Shown here: positions 1-6,873 of the stretch, in pieces | Layout: every line of letters begins with the position of its first letter | Position numbering within the stretch: position 1 is the first letter of the stretch | Assembly: GCF_000425465.1 (NCBI RefSeq) | Contig: NZ_AUDM01000015.1 | Coordinates: 18,415 to 82,414, forward strand | Reading direction: 5' to 3' | Length of the DNA: 64,000 nt | Source of the DNA: Flavobacterium filum DSM 17961 | GTDB lineage: Bacteria > Bacteroidota > Bacteroidia > Flavobacteriales > Flavobacteriaceae | The notes under the pieces: model-generated | What the model was told of the DNA's origin: nothing | Databases searched by the model: none | Seen by the model: only the letters and a program-made list of their open reading frames with translations | Position numbers and translations under genes: made by a program

Positions 1-990
1 AATTCCAGAAGTTCTGTGGTGCATCAATTTTCTCCCAATTGGAAGACACAATCTTATTTAAATGTCAAAAGGCCACTTAATCCTTTTGGGGTGAATGGTC
101 ATGTGTTTTTTGCCAATGACACCGTTTCTCAACCTTGGGTAAGTTATAAAGCAGGAAAAGGTTTGCACACTTCTAATTTAGACAATCCAACGTTGTTTTA
201 TGGTAAATCTGATAACAAGAATGGTGAGATTATCCTAAAAACAGGAAAAGATACATTGATAAAAAAATTAAACCCTGAAAAATTAGTCAATGCTCTTTCG
301 TTGTCAACGAGTTTAAAATATTTGAAAGCTTCTTTTAAAAAGGCAGATTCTATTCCAATTTACGGATTTAATTTTGATGATGGAAAAGGTGTGCATGTTG
401 ATAATTTTTCTAACCGAGGAAATTCCGGGTTGCCGATTTCTACATTTAATGTGAATGTGATGAATCAATTTCAAGAGCGATTTGATTATGATTTAATCAT
501 TTTACATTACGGAACAAACGTACTCAATTATGGTTCTTACAATTATACTTGGTATGAACGCAAGATGAATCAAGTTGTTAATCATTTGAAAGCTTGCTTT
601 CCGGGTGTAACCATTATGGTCATTTCTACCGCCGATAAAGCAACGAAATATGATTTAGAAATGAAAACCGATTCAGCTGTAGTTCCGCTGAGTTTGGCTC
701 AAAAGAAATATGCCATTCAATCGAAATCAGGCTTTTTTAATTTATATGAAGCCATGGGTGGAGAAGGTTCTATGACCAAATGGGTAGAAGAGGAAGTTCC
801 GGCGATGGCAGCTAAAGATTATACCCATTTCAGTTATCGTGGGGCTCAAAAAGTTGCCGACTTGTTATACAATCAGTTACAAGAAGGTTATGTTGCGTAT
901 AAAAATCTACGAAAGCGTCAAAAAGTTGTACCTGCCAAAACCGTTTCAGATTCCGTTTTAACACCTAAAAAGCCTGAGCATGAAAAGTAA
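1..990 (+). CDS. SGNH/GDSL-type esterase, 5'-truncated by window edge
   Basis: The frame is open to the first base, so the true start lies outside the window; the GTG at 16 is only the first in-window candidate. The visible part is the C-terminal region of an SGNH hydrolase: an LHYGTN block, as in the Gly/Asn oxyanion region of the family, and near the end DYTHFS, which fits the catalytic Asp-x-x-His. The last ~35 residues are basic and proline/lysine-rich. It overlaps the next SGNH gene by 11 nt and precedes an MBOAT acyltransferase, so an extracytoplasmic role in acetylation or deacetylation of a surface polysaccharide or peptidoglycan is inferred from context. The substrate cannot be read from the sequence. 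Confidence 0.75.
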   Translation, partial: NSRSSVVHQFSPNWKTQSYLNVKRPLNPFGVNGHVFFANDTVSQPWVSYKAGKGLHTSNLDNPTLFYGKSDNKNGEIILKTGKDTLIKKLNPEKLVNALSLSTSLKYLKASFKKADSIPIYGFNFDDGKGVHVDNFSNRGNSGLPISTFNVNVMNQFQERFDYDLIILHYGTNVLNYGSYNYTWYERKMNQVVNHLKACFPGVTIMVISTADKATKYDLEMKTDSAVVPLSLAQKKYAIQSKSGFFNLYEAMGGEGSMTKWVEEEVPAMAAKDYTHFSYRGAQKVADLLYNQLQEGYVAYKNLRKRQKVVPAKTVSDSVLTPKKPEHEK

Positions 991-2380
991 ATTATGGTGT
1001 TTTCTATTTTTCTGCCACTTTTCACTTTTGGCTCAAACGGATTCTCTATTTGTTGAGATTGATACTACTGTTGTGATTACTACCAAAAATGCTTTGACCA
1101 ATGCTTCTTCCATTAAGGCTGTTTTTGCTAAATTGAGTCAATTGGAAAAAAATAAAAAGGGAAAGGTAAACATTGTTCACATTGGTGATTCACACATTCA
1201 AGCCGATTTATTTTCAGGCTACAATCGAACAATTTTGTTGCAAAAATTCGGAAATGGGGGAAGAGGTTTTGTTTTTCCGCATGCGTTGGCTAAAACGAAT
1301 GGTACTTCTGATGTGCGGTTTTCGTCTAATCAAACGTGGGAAAGTCAACGTAATATTTATCCGGATGTTGGAAATCCGGTGGGGTTAAGTGGTTTTGCTT
1401 TGTTTACAAAGAAAAATGATTTTGCGATAGAAATGAATTTGAAGGATAAATCGTTTGGTTTTTCCTCTCTAAAAATCATTACACCTCAAAACCAGAAAAT
1501 GTTTGATGTAGCTTTGGCTTCCAAAATCATTAAACTGGAATCGGATATTCCTAAAAATATCATTCATAAAATAAAAAGCGGCGAAAATTTATCGGTAATA
1601 GCCGATAGGTATAATCTCTCGATTCAAGCTATTAAAACAGCTAATGGTTTAAAAAACAATAACATCAGAGCGGGAAAAACATTGAAAATTCCATCTAACG
1701 AAAAGGAGAAAAAGGTAGTAGAACGTTCTGAGTTTATTCCGTTGCTTACCAAAGAAAGTAATGGGTATCATTTGTTTGAATCAGATTCGTTGTTGCATAA
1801 AGTATATCTTATTCCGGCAATGGAAAAGACCGATTTTGCTCTTAACGGTTTGGTTTTGGAAAATAATTCACCCGGTGTCGTTTACCATACTATTGGTGTG
1901 AATGGTGCAAAATGTTCAGATTTTACGAAATTTCCATTGTTTTTTGAGCAATTAAAGGTGCTTTCTCCTGATTTGGTCATTATTTCGTTGGGAACAAATG
2001 AAAGTTTTGACAAATTGATTACACCTGATTACATCACTCAACTTAATTTGATGATTGAAGCGATTCGTACTAAAAATCCGGAAACGGCAATTTTGATTAC
2101 TACGCCACCACCATCACAATTTAAACGCAAATTTCCCAATACATTTGTTGCGGAGTATGCCAGAGAAATTTTAGCTCAATCCACTACAAACAATTATACG
2201 GTTTGGGATATGTTTTCCATTTCCGGTGGTTTGTTTGGAATTTCGCAAAGTGCAAAGGCCGGATTAATAGGAGCGGATAGAGTGCATTACACCAAAAATG
2301 GCTATGAAAAGCAAGGACAACTTTTTATGGAAGCTTTTTTAGAAAGTTATGAAGAATTTAAAACTTTAATCGAAGAATAG
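980..2380 (+). CDS. SGNH hydrolase with embedded LysM domain, exported
   Basis: The N-terminus is a signal peptide (hydrophobic stretch ending near LLAQ, residues 1-19). HIGDSH near residue 67 carries the catalytic serine of the GDSL/SGNH fold, SLGTNES near 337 supplies the Gly/Asn block, and DRVHYT near 433 the Asp-x-x-His. Between them, residues about 194-240 form a LysM repeat (HKIKSGENLSVIADRY ... GKTLKIP), a peptidoglycan or chitin-type glycan-binding module. A LysM inserted inside the hydrolase points to action on murein-associated substrate in the periplasm. It overlaps the upstream esterase by 11 nt and is 3 nt from the MBOAT gene, so the three are an operon. It could be an esterase or an acetyl-transfer partner like AlgJ/PatB; the sequence does not decide. 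Confidence 0.85.
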   Translation: MKSKLWCFLFFCHFSLLAQTDSLFVEIDTTVVITTKNALTNASSIKAVFAKLSQLEKNKKGKVNIVHIGDSHIQADLFSGYNRTILLQKFGNGGRGFVFPHALAKTNGTSDVRFSSNQTWESQRNIYPDVGNPVGLSGFALFTKKNDFAIEMNLKDKSFGFSSLKIITPQNQKMFDVALASKIIKLESDIPKNIIHKIKSGENLSVIADRYNLSIQAIKTANGLKNNNIRAGKTLKIPSNEKEKKVVERSEFIPLLTKESNGYHLFESDSLLHKVYLIPAMEKTDFALNGLVLENNSPGVVYHTIGVNGAKCSDFTKFPLFFEQLKVLSPDLVIISLGTNESFDKLITPDYITQLNLMIEAIRTKNPETAILITTPPPSQFKRKFPNTFVAEYAREILAQSTTNNYTVWDMFSISGGLFGISQSAKAGLIGADRVHYTKNGYEKQGQLFMEAFLESYEEFKTLIEE

Positions 2381-2383
2381 TAC

Positions 2384-3898
2384 GTGAAACTGCTTTCAAA
2401 TAGCCGTCAATGGTTGGAAACTTTGGTTGGAAACCCTACTTGGGAACAAGTGCAAAGCTGGTTTGTATTTGACCCACAAAAACCATTGTTGTTCAACAGT
2501 GCGTTGTTTTTGGGATTGTTTCTGGTGTTTTATTTTTTCTATATTTTAACCCAAAAAACACATCGTCTTCGCATTGCGTATGTGGTGGCTTTTTCACTTT
2601 TTTTCTATTATAAATCGAGTGGCATTTTCTTTTTGCTGATTATCTTTTCCTCGGTGTTGGATTACGCCATAGCCAAATTGATTTATGACGAAAAAGATAC
2701 GTTTTACCGAAAATTCTATTTAGTGGTCAGTTTGGTGGTCAATCTAGGATTGTTGGGTTACTTTAAATATACCAACTTTTTCATTGACAATACCAATCTA
2801 CTTTTCGATAGAAATTTTGAGTTTCAAGACATTATTCTACCGGTTGGGATTTCATTTTATACGTTTCAAACACTTAGTTATACGATTGATGTCTATCGAA
2901 AGGAACTCGAACCGACCAAAAGTTTCATGGACTTTTTGTTTTTCGTTTCGTTCTTTCCGCAGTTGGTGGCGGGACCAATTGTTAGGGCAAGCGATTTTAT
3001 TCCGCAGATTTACAAGAAATTAAAACTTACCAAAGAAGAATTCAATGCCGCTTTGTTTTTGATTATTGGCGGATTATTGAAAAAGGCGGTGATTTCCGAT
3101 TACATTTCCATCAACTTTGTTGATCGTGTTTTTGACGCACCAAATAGTTATTCTGCTTTTGAGAATTTAATGGCTTCTTATGGCTATGCAATTCAAATTT
3201 ATTGCGACTTTTCCGGATATTCCGATATGGCGATTGGTTTAGCTTTACTGATGGGATTTTGGTTGCCACCAAATTTCAGAACGCCTTATCAGTCTGCTTC
3301 GGTAACTGAGTTTTGGCGACGTTGGCATATTTCGTTATCGTCTTGGTTACGGGATTATTTATACATTTCCTTAGGAGGAAACCGCAAAGGGAAATTCAGA
3401 ACCTATGTCAATTTATTTCTCACGATGTTGTTGGGCGGTTTGTGGCACGGAGCTTCTTGGAAGTTTGTCTTTTGGGGTGTTTTACACGGGTTGGCCTTAG
3501 CCGTAGAACGCTATTTTGGAATGTTCATCAAATTGCCAAAAAACTATTTCGTGCGAACCATTCAAATTTTCTTGACGTTTCATTTTGTGGCGTTTTGTTG
3601 GTTGTTTTTTAGAGCAAAAGATTTTCCTACCGCTTTTGAAATCATGCAAAACATTGGCAAAATCACCTTTAATCCACAGCAATGGATGATTATTGCTCAA
3701 GGCTATCAAAATGTATTTTTATTAATTGCCATTGGATTTGTTTGGCATTTTCTTCCTCATAACTTCATCAAGTTACTTCAAAAAGGATTTGATGCCACAC
3801 CATTAATCGGGAAAGCTGTAGTGTTAGCTTTTGTTTATTGGATTGTCTATGCCACGGCATCAGCAGGGCCGCAACCGTTTATTTATTTTCAGTTTTAG
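2384..3898 (+). CDS. MBOAT-family O-acyltransferase (AlgI/PatA-like)
   Basis: A 504-residue polytopic membrane protein of the membrane-bound O-acyltransferase family, which moves acyl groups across the inner membrane onto an exported glycan. Family marks are visible: PQLVAGPIVRASDF near 193, the FWRRWHISLSSWLRDYLY block near 310, and GGLWHGASWKFVFWG near 350 with the conserved catalytic His. The start is GTG at 2384, 3 nt after the preceding stop; no better ATG lies in frame nearby. It works with SGNH partners in alginate and peptidoglycan O-acetylation systems, matching the two upstream genes. Oddity: its last ~47 codons recur as a diverged fragment at 4843-4983 beyond the hicBA islet. Confidence 0.93.
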   Translation: MKLLSNSRQWLETLVGNPTWEQVQSWFVFDPQKPLLFNSALFLGLFLVFYFFYILTQKTHRLRIAYVVAFSLFFYYKSSGIFFLLIIFSSVLDYAIAKLIYDEKDTFYRKFYLVVSLVVNLGLLGYFKYTNFFIDNTNLLFDRNFEFQDIILPVGISFYTFQTLSYTIDVYRKELEPTKSFMDFLFFVSFFPQLVAGPIVRASDFIPQIYKKLKLTKEEFNAALFLIIGGLLKKAVISDYISINFVDRVFDAPNSYSAFENLMASYGYAIQIYCDFSGYSDMAIGLALLMGFWLPPNFRTPYQSASVTEFWRRWHISLSSWLRDYLYISLGGNRKGKFRTYVNLFLTMLLGGLWHGASWKFVFWGVLHGLALAVERYFGMFIKLPKNYFVRTIQIFLTFHFVAFCWLFFRAKDFPTAFEIMQNIGKITFNPQQWMIIAQGYQNVFLLIAIGFVWHFLPHNFIKLLQKGFDATPLIGKAVVLAFVYWIVYATASAGPQPFIYFQF

Positions 3899-4060
3899 AG
3901 GGTTTCAAATTTTCTCAAATGGTATAAAAATTGCATGCAAAAAAATGTAATATTCATTTTTAATTATTAAAAAAGAGTAATAAGTTATATCTAAAACTAT
4001 CAATTGTTTAAGTTGATCAATACGGTTCTTAGATGACTTATGGTAGTTGAAAAAATGCGA

Positions 4061-4088
4061 TTTGTTTTATTTTTTATTCATATATTTG
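4061..4088 (+). promoter_or_regulatory. Putative promoter of the hicB-like gene
   Basis: TTTG at 4061-4064 and TATATTTG at 4081-4088, a full match to the Bacteroidetes -7 box (TAnnTTTG). The spacer is 16 bp, one short of the usual 17-23, and the start codon follows 33 bp downstream. Confidence 0.45.
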
Positions 4089-4121
4089 TTAAGTTATTTT
4101 CTTATACTATCATTATAATTT

Positions 4122-4514
4122 ATGGCTACATTAACTAAAACTCCACTTGAAAAAAGACCTGAAGAAGATACCGTTCGTATTAAAGGTGGTATTTTAACAG
4201 TTCAAGCAACAGTGATTAGCGGTAAAGAAGGAGAACATTTTGTGTCAATTATTCCTTCTTTAATGATTAGTGGATATGGTTCAACAGAGGAGGAAGCAAT
4301 GGAATCACTTGATGAAAATATGGAAACCTTTTGTGAAGATTTCATGAAGTTGAATCAAGATCAAAGAAAATCGGAATTAATTAAACTAGGATTTACGCAA
4401 GTTAGATATCATTCCAAGAATTTTTCAAAATTATATGTAGACGAAAATGGATTGTTGCAAGGTTTAGAAAATGTAACCATTAAAAAAAATAAGCAATACC
4501 AAGTTGCTTGCTAA
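4122..4514 (+). CDS. hicB: HicB-like antitoxin
   Basis: A 130-residue soluble protein. Residues about 18-75 match the HicB partial RNase H-like fold in layout: a strand ending VQATVISGKEGEHFVSIIPSL, then GYGSTEEEAMESLDENM, the typical Gly-x-Gly-x-T-x-E-E-A turn and helix. Antitoxins of this family bind and silence the mRNA interferase HicA and usually repress their own operon. A damaged hicA follows 10 nt downstream, giving an antitoxin-first order. No separate DNA-binding domain is obvious in the C-terminal 50 residues. The frame is intact although its toxin is not. Confidence 0.75.
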   Translation: MATLTKTPLEKRPEEDTVRIKGGILTVQATVISGKEGEHFVSIIPSLMISGYGSTEEEAMESLDENMETFCEDFMKLNQDQRKSELIKLGFTQVRYHSKNFSKLYVDENGLLQGLENVTIKKNKQYQVAC

Positions 4515-4524
4515 TTTTTTGTAA

Positions 4525-4761
4525 ATGGGTAACAACAGGCCAGTTAAAACAAAGGATTGGGTTTCATTTCTAAAGGCACATAAATGCACTTATCTTCGCA
4601 CAAAAGCTTCGCATGACCATTACAAATGTCCTGGATGTTTATGAACGATAACACATCGTGAAAAGGATAAAGAAATTCCGTCATTACATCTTAGAACTAA
4701 TCTTTTTAGTATGGGATTAACAATTGAATACTTGTATAAGTGGATAGAAGAAAACTGTTAA
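4525..4761 (+). pseudogene. hicA: HicA-like toxin interrupted by an in-frame TGA
   Basis: From ATG 4525 the frame encodes a HicA-like small basic protein: VKTKDWVSFLKAHKC, then TKASHDHYKCPGC with the His expected for the mRNA interferase, then after a TGA at 4642-4644 it continues THREKDKEIPSLHLRTNLF and an amphipathic end, stopping at 4761. The whole is 78 codons, the normal HicA size. The TGA sits where an Arg codon (CGA) would fit, so one C-to-T change explains it. The remaining 39 codons show no further lesion, which suggests recent inactivation. The intact antitoxin lies directly upstream. A sequencing error or recoding is possible but less likely. Confidence 0.75.
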
Positions 4762-4842
4762 GATTCCATCCGATTTATTTAATATAAAATTTTCAAATTA
4801 CTTCTATTTTTTTGTTATTATCTTACAGGACAATTTAGACAC

Positions 4843-4983
4843 TATAATTACATCAAACTACTTCAAAAAGGATTTGACGCCACACCATTAATCGGGAAAG
4901 CTGTTGTGTTAGCTTTTGTTTATTGGTTTGTCTATGCCACGGCATCAGCAGGGCCGCAACCGTTTATTTATTTTCAGTTTTAG
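4843..4983 (+). pseudogene. Duplicate 3' fragment of the MBOAT gene
   Basis: These 141 bases repeat 3758-3898, the last ~46 codons and stop of the MBOAT gene, at a fixed offset of 1085 bp with about 8 mismatches. Several differences are synonymous (gat/gac, gta/gtt), and the frame is kept to the shared TAG, so the copy evolved as coding sequence rather than arising by a fresh tandem duplication. There is no start codon or upstream remainder. The copy closes the hicBA islet on the right and looks like the displaced end of the original host gene, or the end brought in by an integrating element. Confidence 0.85.
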
Positions 4984-5014
4984 TGGAATTCAACAAAGAA
5001 GTTTATTAAAATAT

Positions 5015-5049
5015 AAAAACCGCAAAGTCATTTGACATTTGCGGTTTTT
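5015..5049. terminator. Bidirectional rho-independent terminator
   Basis: A 12-bp perfect stem (AAAAACCGCAAA 5015-5026 with TTTGCGGTTTTT 5038-5049) and an 11-base loop, with T/A tracts on both sides. It lies between the MBOAT fragment and the convergent lipoprotein gene and can serve both strands. Confidence 0.8.
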
Positions 5050-5093
5050 AAAAATAATTTTATTGAGCTATAGAAAGTCTATCGATATTCTAA

Positions 5094-5570
5094 TTAGTCT
5101 CTAATTGCTCTAAAACTTCCATTAGTAACGGTAGCTGTTGTACCCTCATCATTAGTGCCGGTAAAGCTAAACGTTCCTTTTACATAATCAGCACCTAATT
5201 CAGTAATTACTAAAGTACCGGAAGAAGCGTCAATCACTTCATCGCCAATCCATACATCAGCTGAATATAGGGTGTCAACATTATCATCAGACACAAAATC
5301 ATCAGTGATTTGATGTGTACCAACAGTAGCTCCATTTGGCATCCATAACGATATTCTTGAGAAATCACTATTTACAGTTCCGCTTCCTAAAATTAAAGTT
5401 CGCAAAGAAGTAAGCGTTTCCGGTTCAAAATCATAATTCACACCATTTAAGGTATAACGAAGATAAAAGGTATTATCCTGATTTCCACCTCCTGAGGAAT
5501 CATCATCCGAAGAACAACCCATAAGGCTAATTGTAATCAAAGCAAAGAATAGAAAAGATAATTTTTTCAT
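5094..5570 (-). CDS. Small lipoprotein, DUF6252-like
   Basis: 158 residues beginning with a lipoprotein signal peptide: MKKL, a hydrophobic core, then LMGCSSDDDSSGGG. The lipobox Cys is about residue 19, followed by an acidic and glycine linker. The rest is predicted beta-rich (FYLRYTLNGVNYDFE ... GTLVITELGADYVKGTFSFTG ... ITNGSF-like ending), the layout of Flavobacteriia lipoproteins often assigned to DUF6252. No catalytic motif is visible. It is a lone gene on the minus strand with a terminator behind it at 5015-5049. A second protein of similar design is encoded at 16996-17571. Function is unknown; an outer-membrane or periplasmic location is inferred from the lipobox. Confidence 0.75.
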   Translation of the reverse strand: MKKLSFLFFALITISLMGCSSDDDSSGGGNQDNTFYLRYTLNGVNYDFEPETLTSLRTLILGSGTVNSDFSRISLWMPNGATVGTHQITDDFVSDDNVDTLYSADVWIGDEVIDASSGTLVITELGADYVKGTFSFTGTNDEGTTATVTNGSFRAIRD

Positions 5571-6141
5571 GGTAAATAGTATTTAATAGTTATTATTTTA
5601 TTGTTTAAAACGCTTCTTGTTTGGAGTTTTTCACAACACTTTTTAAGTTGAATTCTACTTTAAAAGAATAGTGTAAAAGAGCCTATTTCAAGAAATTAAT
5701 CGTTGAGTGGCATTTTCCAAACGGGTGCAAACATAAGCATAATAGTTAATAAAAAAGCGTTAAAATAAAATAAGGCGTGTTAATTATACTTGTTTTTAAT
5801 TGGAAAGTTAATTTGCTGCAAAGTCTGGACCTATCGCAGAGCAGCGTGCCATTGATTAGACTTTGAGCAGCTGGGGCAATGTGCTATCAAAGAAGACTTA
5901 GGGGAGCTGGTGACCATCGCAGAGCAGGAATAAGTATGGTTATATTGAAATTGGAATGTTAATTTGCTGCGAGGTCAGAGGCATTCGCAGAGCAGCGTGC
6001 AAACAAAGAATACTTAGGAGAGCGTGGGGGTTCGGAGCCCGTTATTGTCAGTTAAGCCCAAAGTTAATTATTGTAAGACGTTTAAATTCTGTAAACTAGC
6101 CAGCATTATGCAAAATAGTGGTTAGCAGCTGTATTTTCTTT
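5571..6141. other. 570-bp gene-free stretch with internal repeats
   Basis: No convincing coding frame. It contains the two ~50-bp repeats at 5798-5850 and 5948-6000, a third short copy of the ATCGCAGAGCAG core at 5915-5926, and the left 10-bp arm of the inverted repeat around the next gene. Base composition between 5810 and 6050 is clearly more GC-rich than the surroundings, suggesting a structured or imported sequence. Confidence 0.6.
5798..6000. repeat. Pair of imperfect ~53-bp direct repeats
   Basis: Copies at 5798-5850 and 5948-6000 share an AATTGGAA-GTTAATTTGCTGC block, a more variable 12-15 bases, then TCGCAGAGCAGCGTGC. The shared core recurs a third time in shorter form near 5915. Within each copy CTGC...GCAG can pair as a short hairpin. 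The family of repeat is not one I can name. Confidence 0.7.
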
Positions 6142-6630
6142 TTAGTTTCGTTTGATATGTTTTTGTATATATTTTTCTAATTCTTTTCCATCAAATGTTT
6201 TATGATTGATATCAAAATATATCTCGTTTTCATTACTTTGTTTTAGAGTAATTAAACTTTTTTTTCCGTTTTTTTCCACAATGTATATGTCTAACCATTT
6301 TTCAGGTCTTATGTTATCAATATATTTTGCGTTTGCTGAATTTATTATTTTGCAAAATTCACTAATCTCATTTTTAGTTAATGAAAAGGAATATTCTTTA
6401 TAAAAATCATATTCTTTTTCGTTCCATTTCCAACTACCGTCACCATTATTAATTTTGTCAACATTAGATTGATTCAGTTTTGCTTTTTCTGAAGTGTCAA
6501 AAGATGCTCTTTTATAATAAAACATATTAAAAACCGACCAAGCAAATAGTAAATTTACGATAATGATAATAACGATAAATACCTTTTTTCTGTTCATTTT
6601 TTTGGTCTCGAGTAATATATAGCTGCTAAC
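6121..6630. repeat. 10-bp perfect inverted repeat enclosing one gene
   Basis: GTTAGCAGCT at 6121-6130 and its exact reverse complement at 6621-6630 enclose the single gene at 6142-6597, with partial matches continuing 3-5 bases beyond each arm. The arrangement is reminiscent of a mobile gene cassette or a small non-autonomous element. No integrase or transposase is near. Confidence 0.5.
6142..6597 (-). CDS. Hypothetical single-pass membrane-anchored protein
   Basis: 151 residues. Residues 7-24 form one strongly hydrophobic helix preceded by basic residues (MNRKKVF), a signal anchor with no lipobox or obvious cleavage site, so the C-terminal ~125 residues probably lie in the periplasm. That part is lysine, asparagine and acid rich, with alternating strands and helices (YSFSLTKNEISEFCKIIN ... 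WLDIYIVEKNGKKSLITLKQ). I do not recognise the family. It is a lone gene, more AT-rich than its neighbours, inside a 10-bp inverted repeat and next to unusual repeats, which suggests a transferred orphan. Confidence 0.65.
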   Translation of the reverse strand: MNRKKVFIVIIIIVNLLFAWSVFNMFYYKRASFDTSEKAKLNQSNVDKINNGDGSWKWNEKEYDFYKEYSFSLTKNEISEFCKIINSANAKYIDNIRPEKWLDIYIVEKNGKKSLITLKQSNENEIYFDINHKTFDGKELEKYIQKHIKRN

Positions 6631-6873
6631 TAGTAAACATCCGCAAGTTTATGTAACTTTTTTCAATTATTTTAAAAAAAAACTGATTGTACAGTTCTAA
6701 TTCTGTGCTATGGTATTTTTTTTAAAGATATTCCATCCCCACCAAACCATTTTACGGATTCCCGTAACGCACTAAAAAAAATAAATAGGAGTATCCTTGC
6801 CACTCGGCAAATTTGTTTTTGGAAATACTAAGATATAAAAAAAGTGATTCGTTCTTACAAAAAAGTACAATTT

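Larger units (their letters stand above)
3758..4983. repeat. Direct-repeat-bounded islet (3758-3898 and 4843-4983)
   Basis: Two ~141-bp direct repeats, both the 3' end of an MBOAT gene, enclose about 945 bp that hold the hicB-like gene and the broken hicA. The enclosed stretch is more AT-rich than the MBOAT gene. The layout resembles an element that integrates into the 3' end of a gene and restores it. No integrase is present, so it would be a remnant or a passenger. Confidence 0.6.

Noticed and set aside
4642..4644. Selenocysteine or other recoding at the hicA TGA
   Set aside because: Relatives normally have Arg-like residues here by the surrounding pattern, there is no SECIS-like hairpin after the codon, and a simple C-to-T change explains it.
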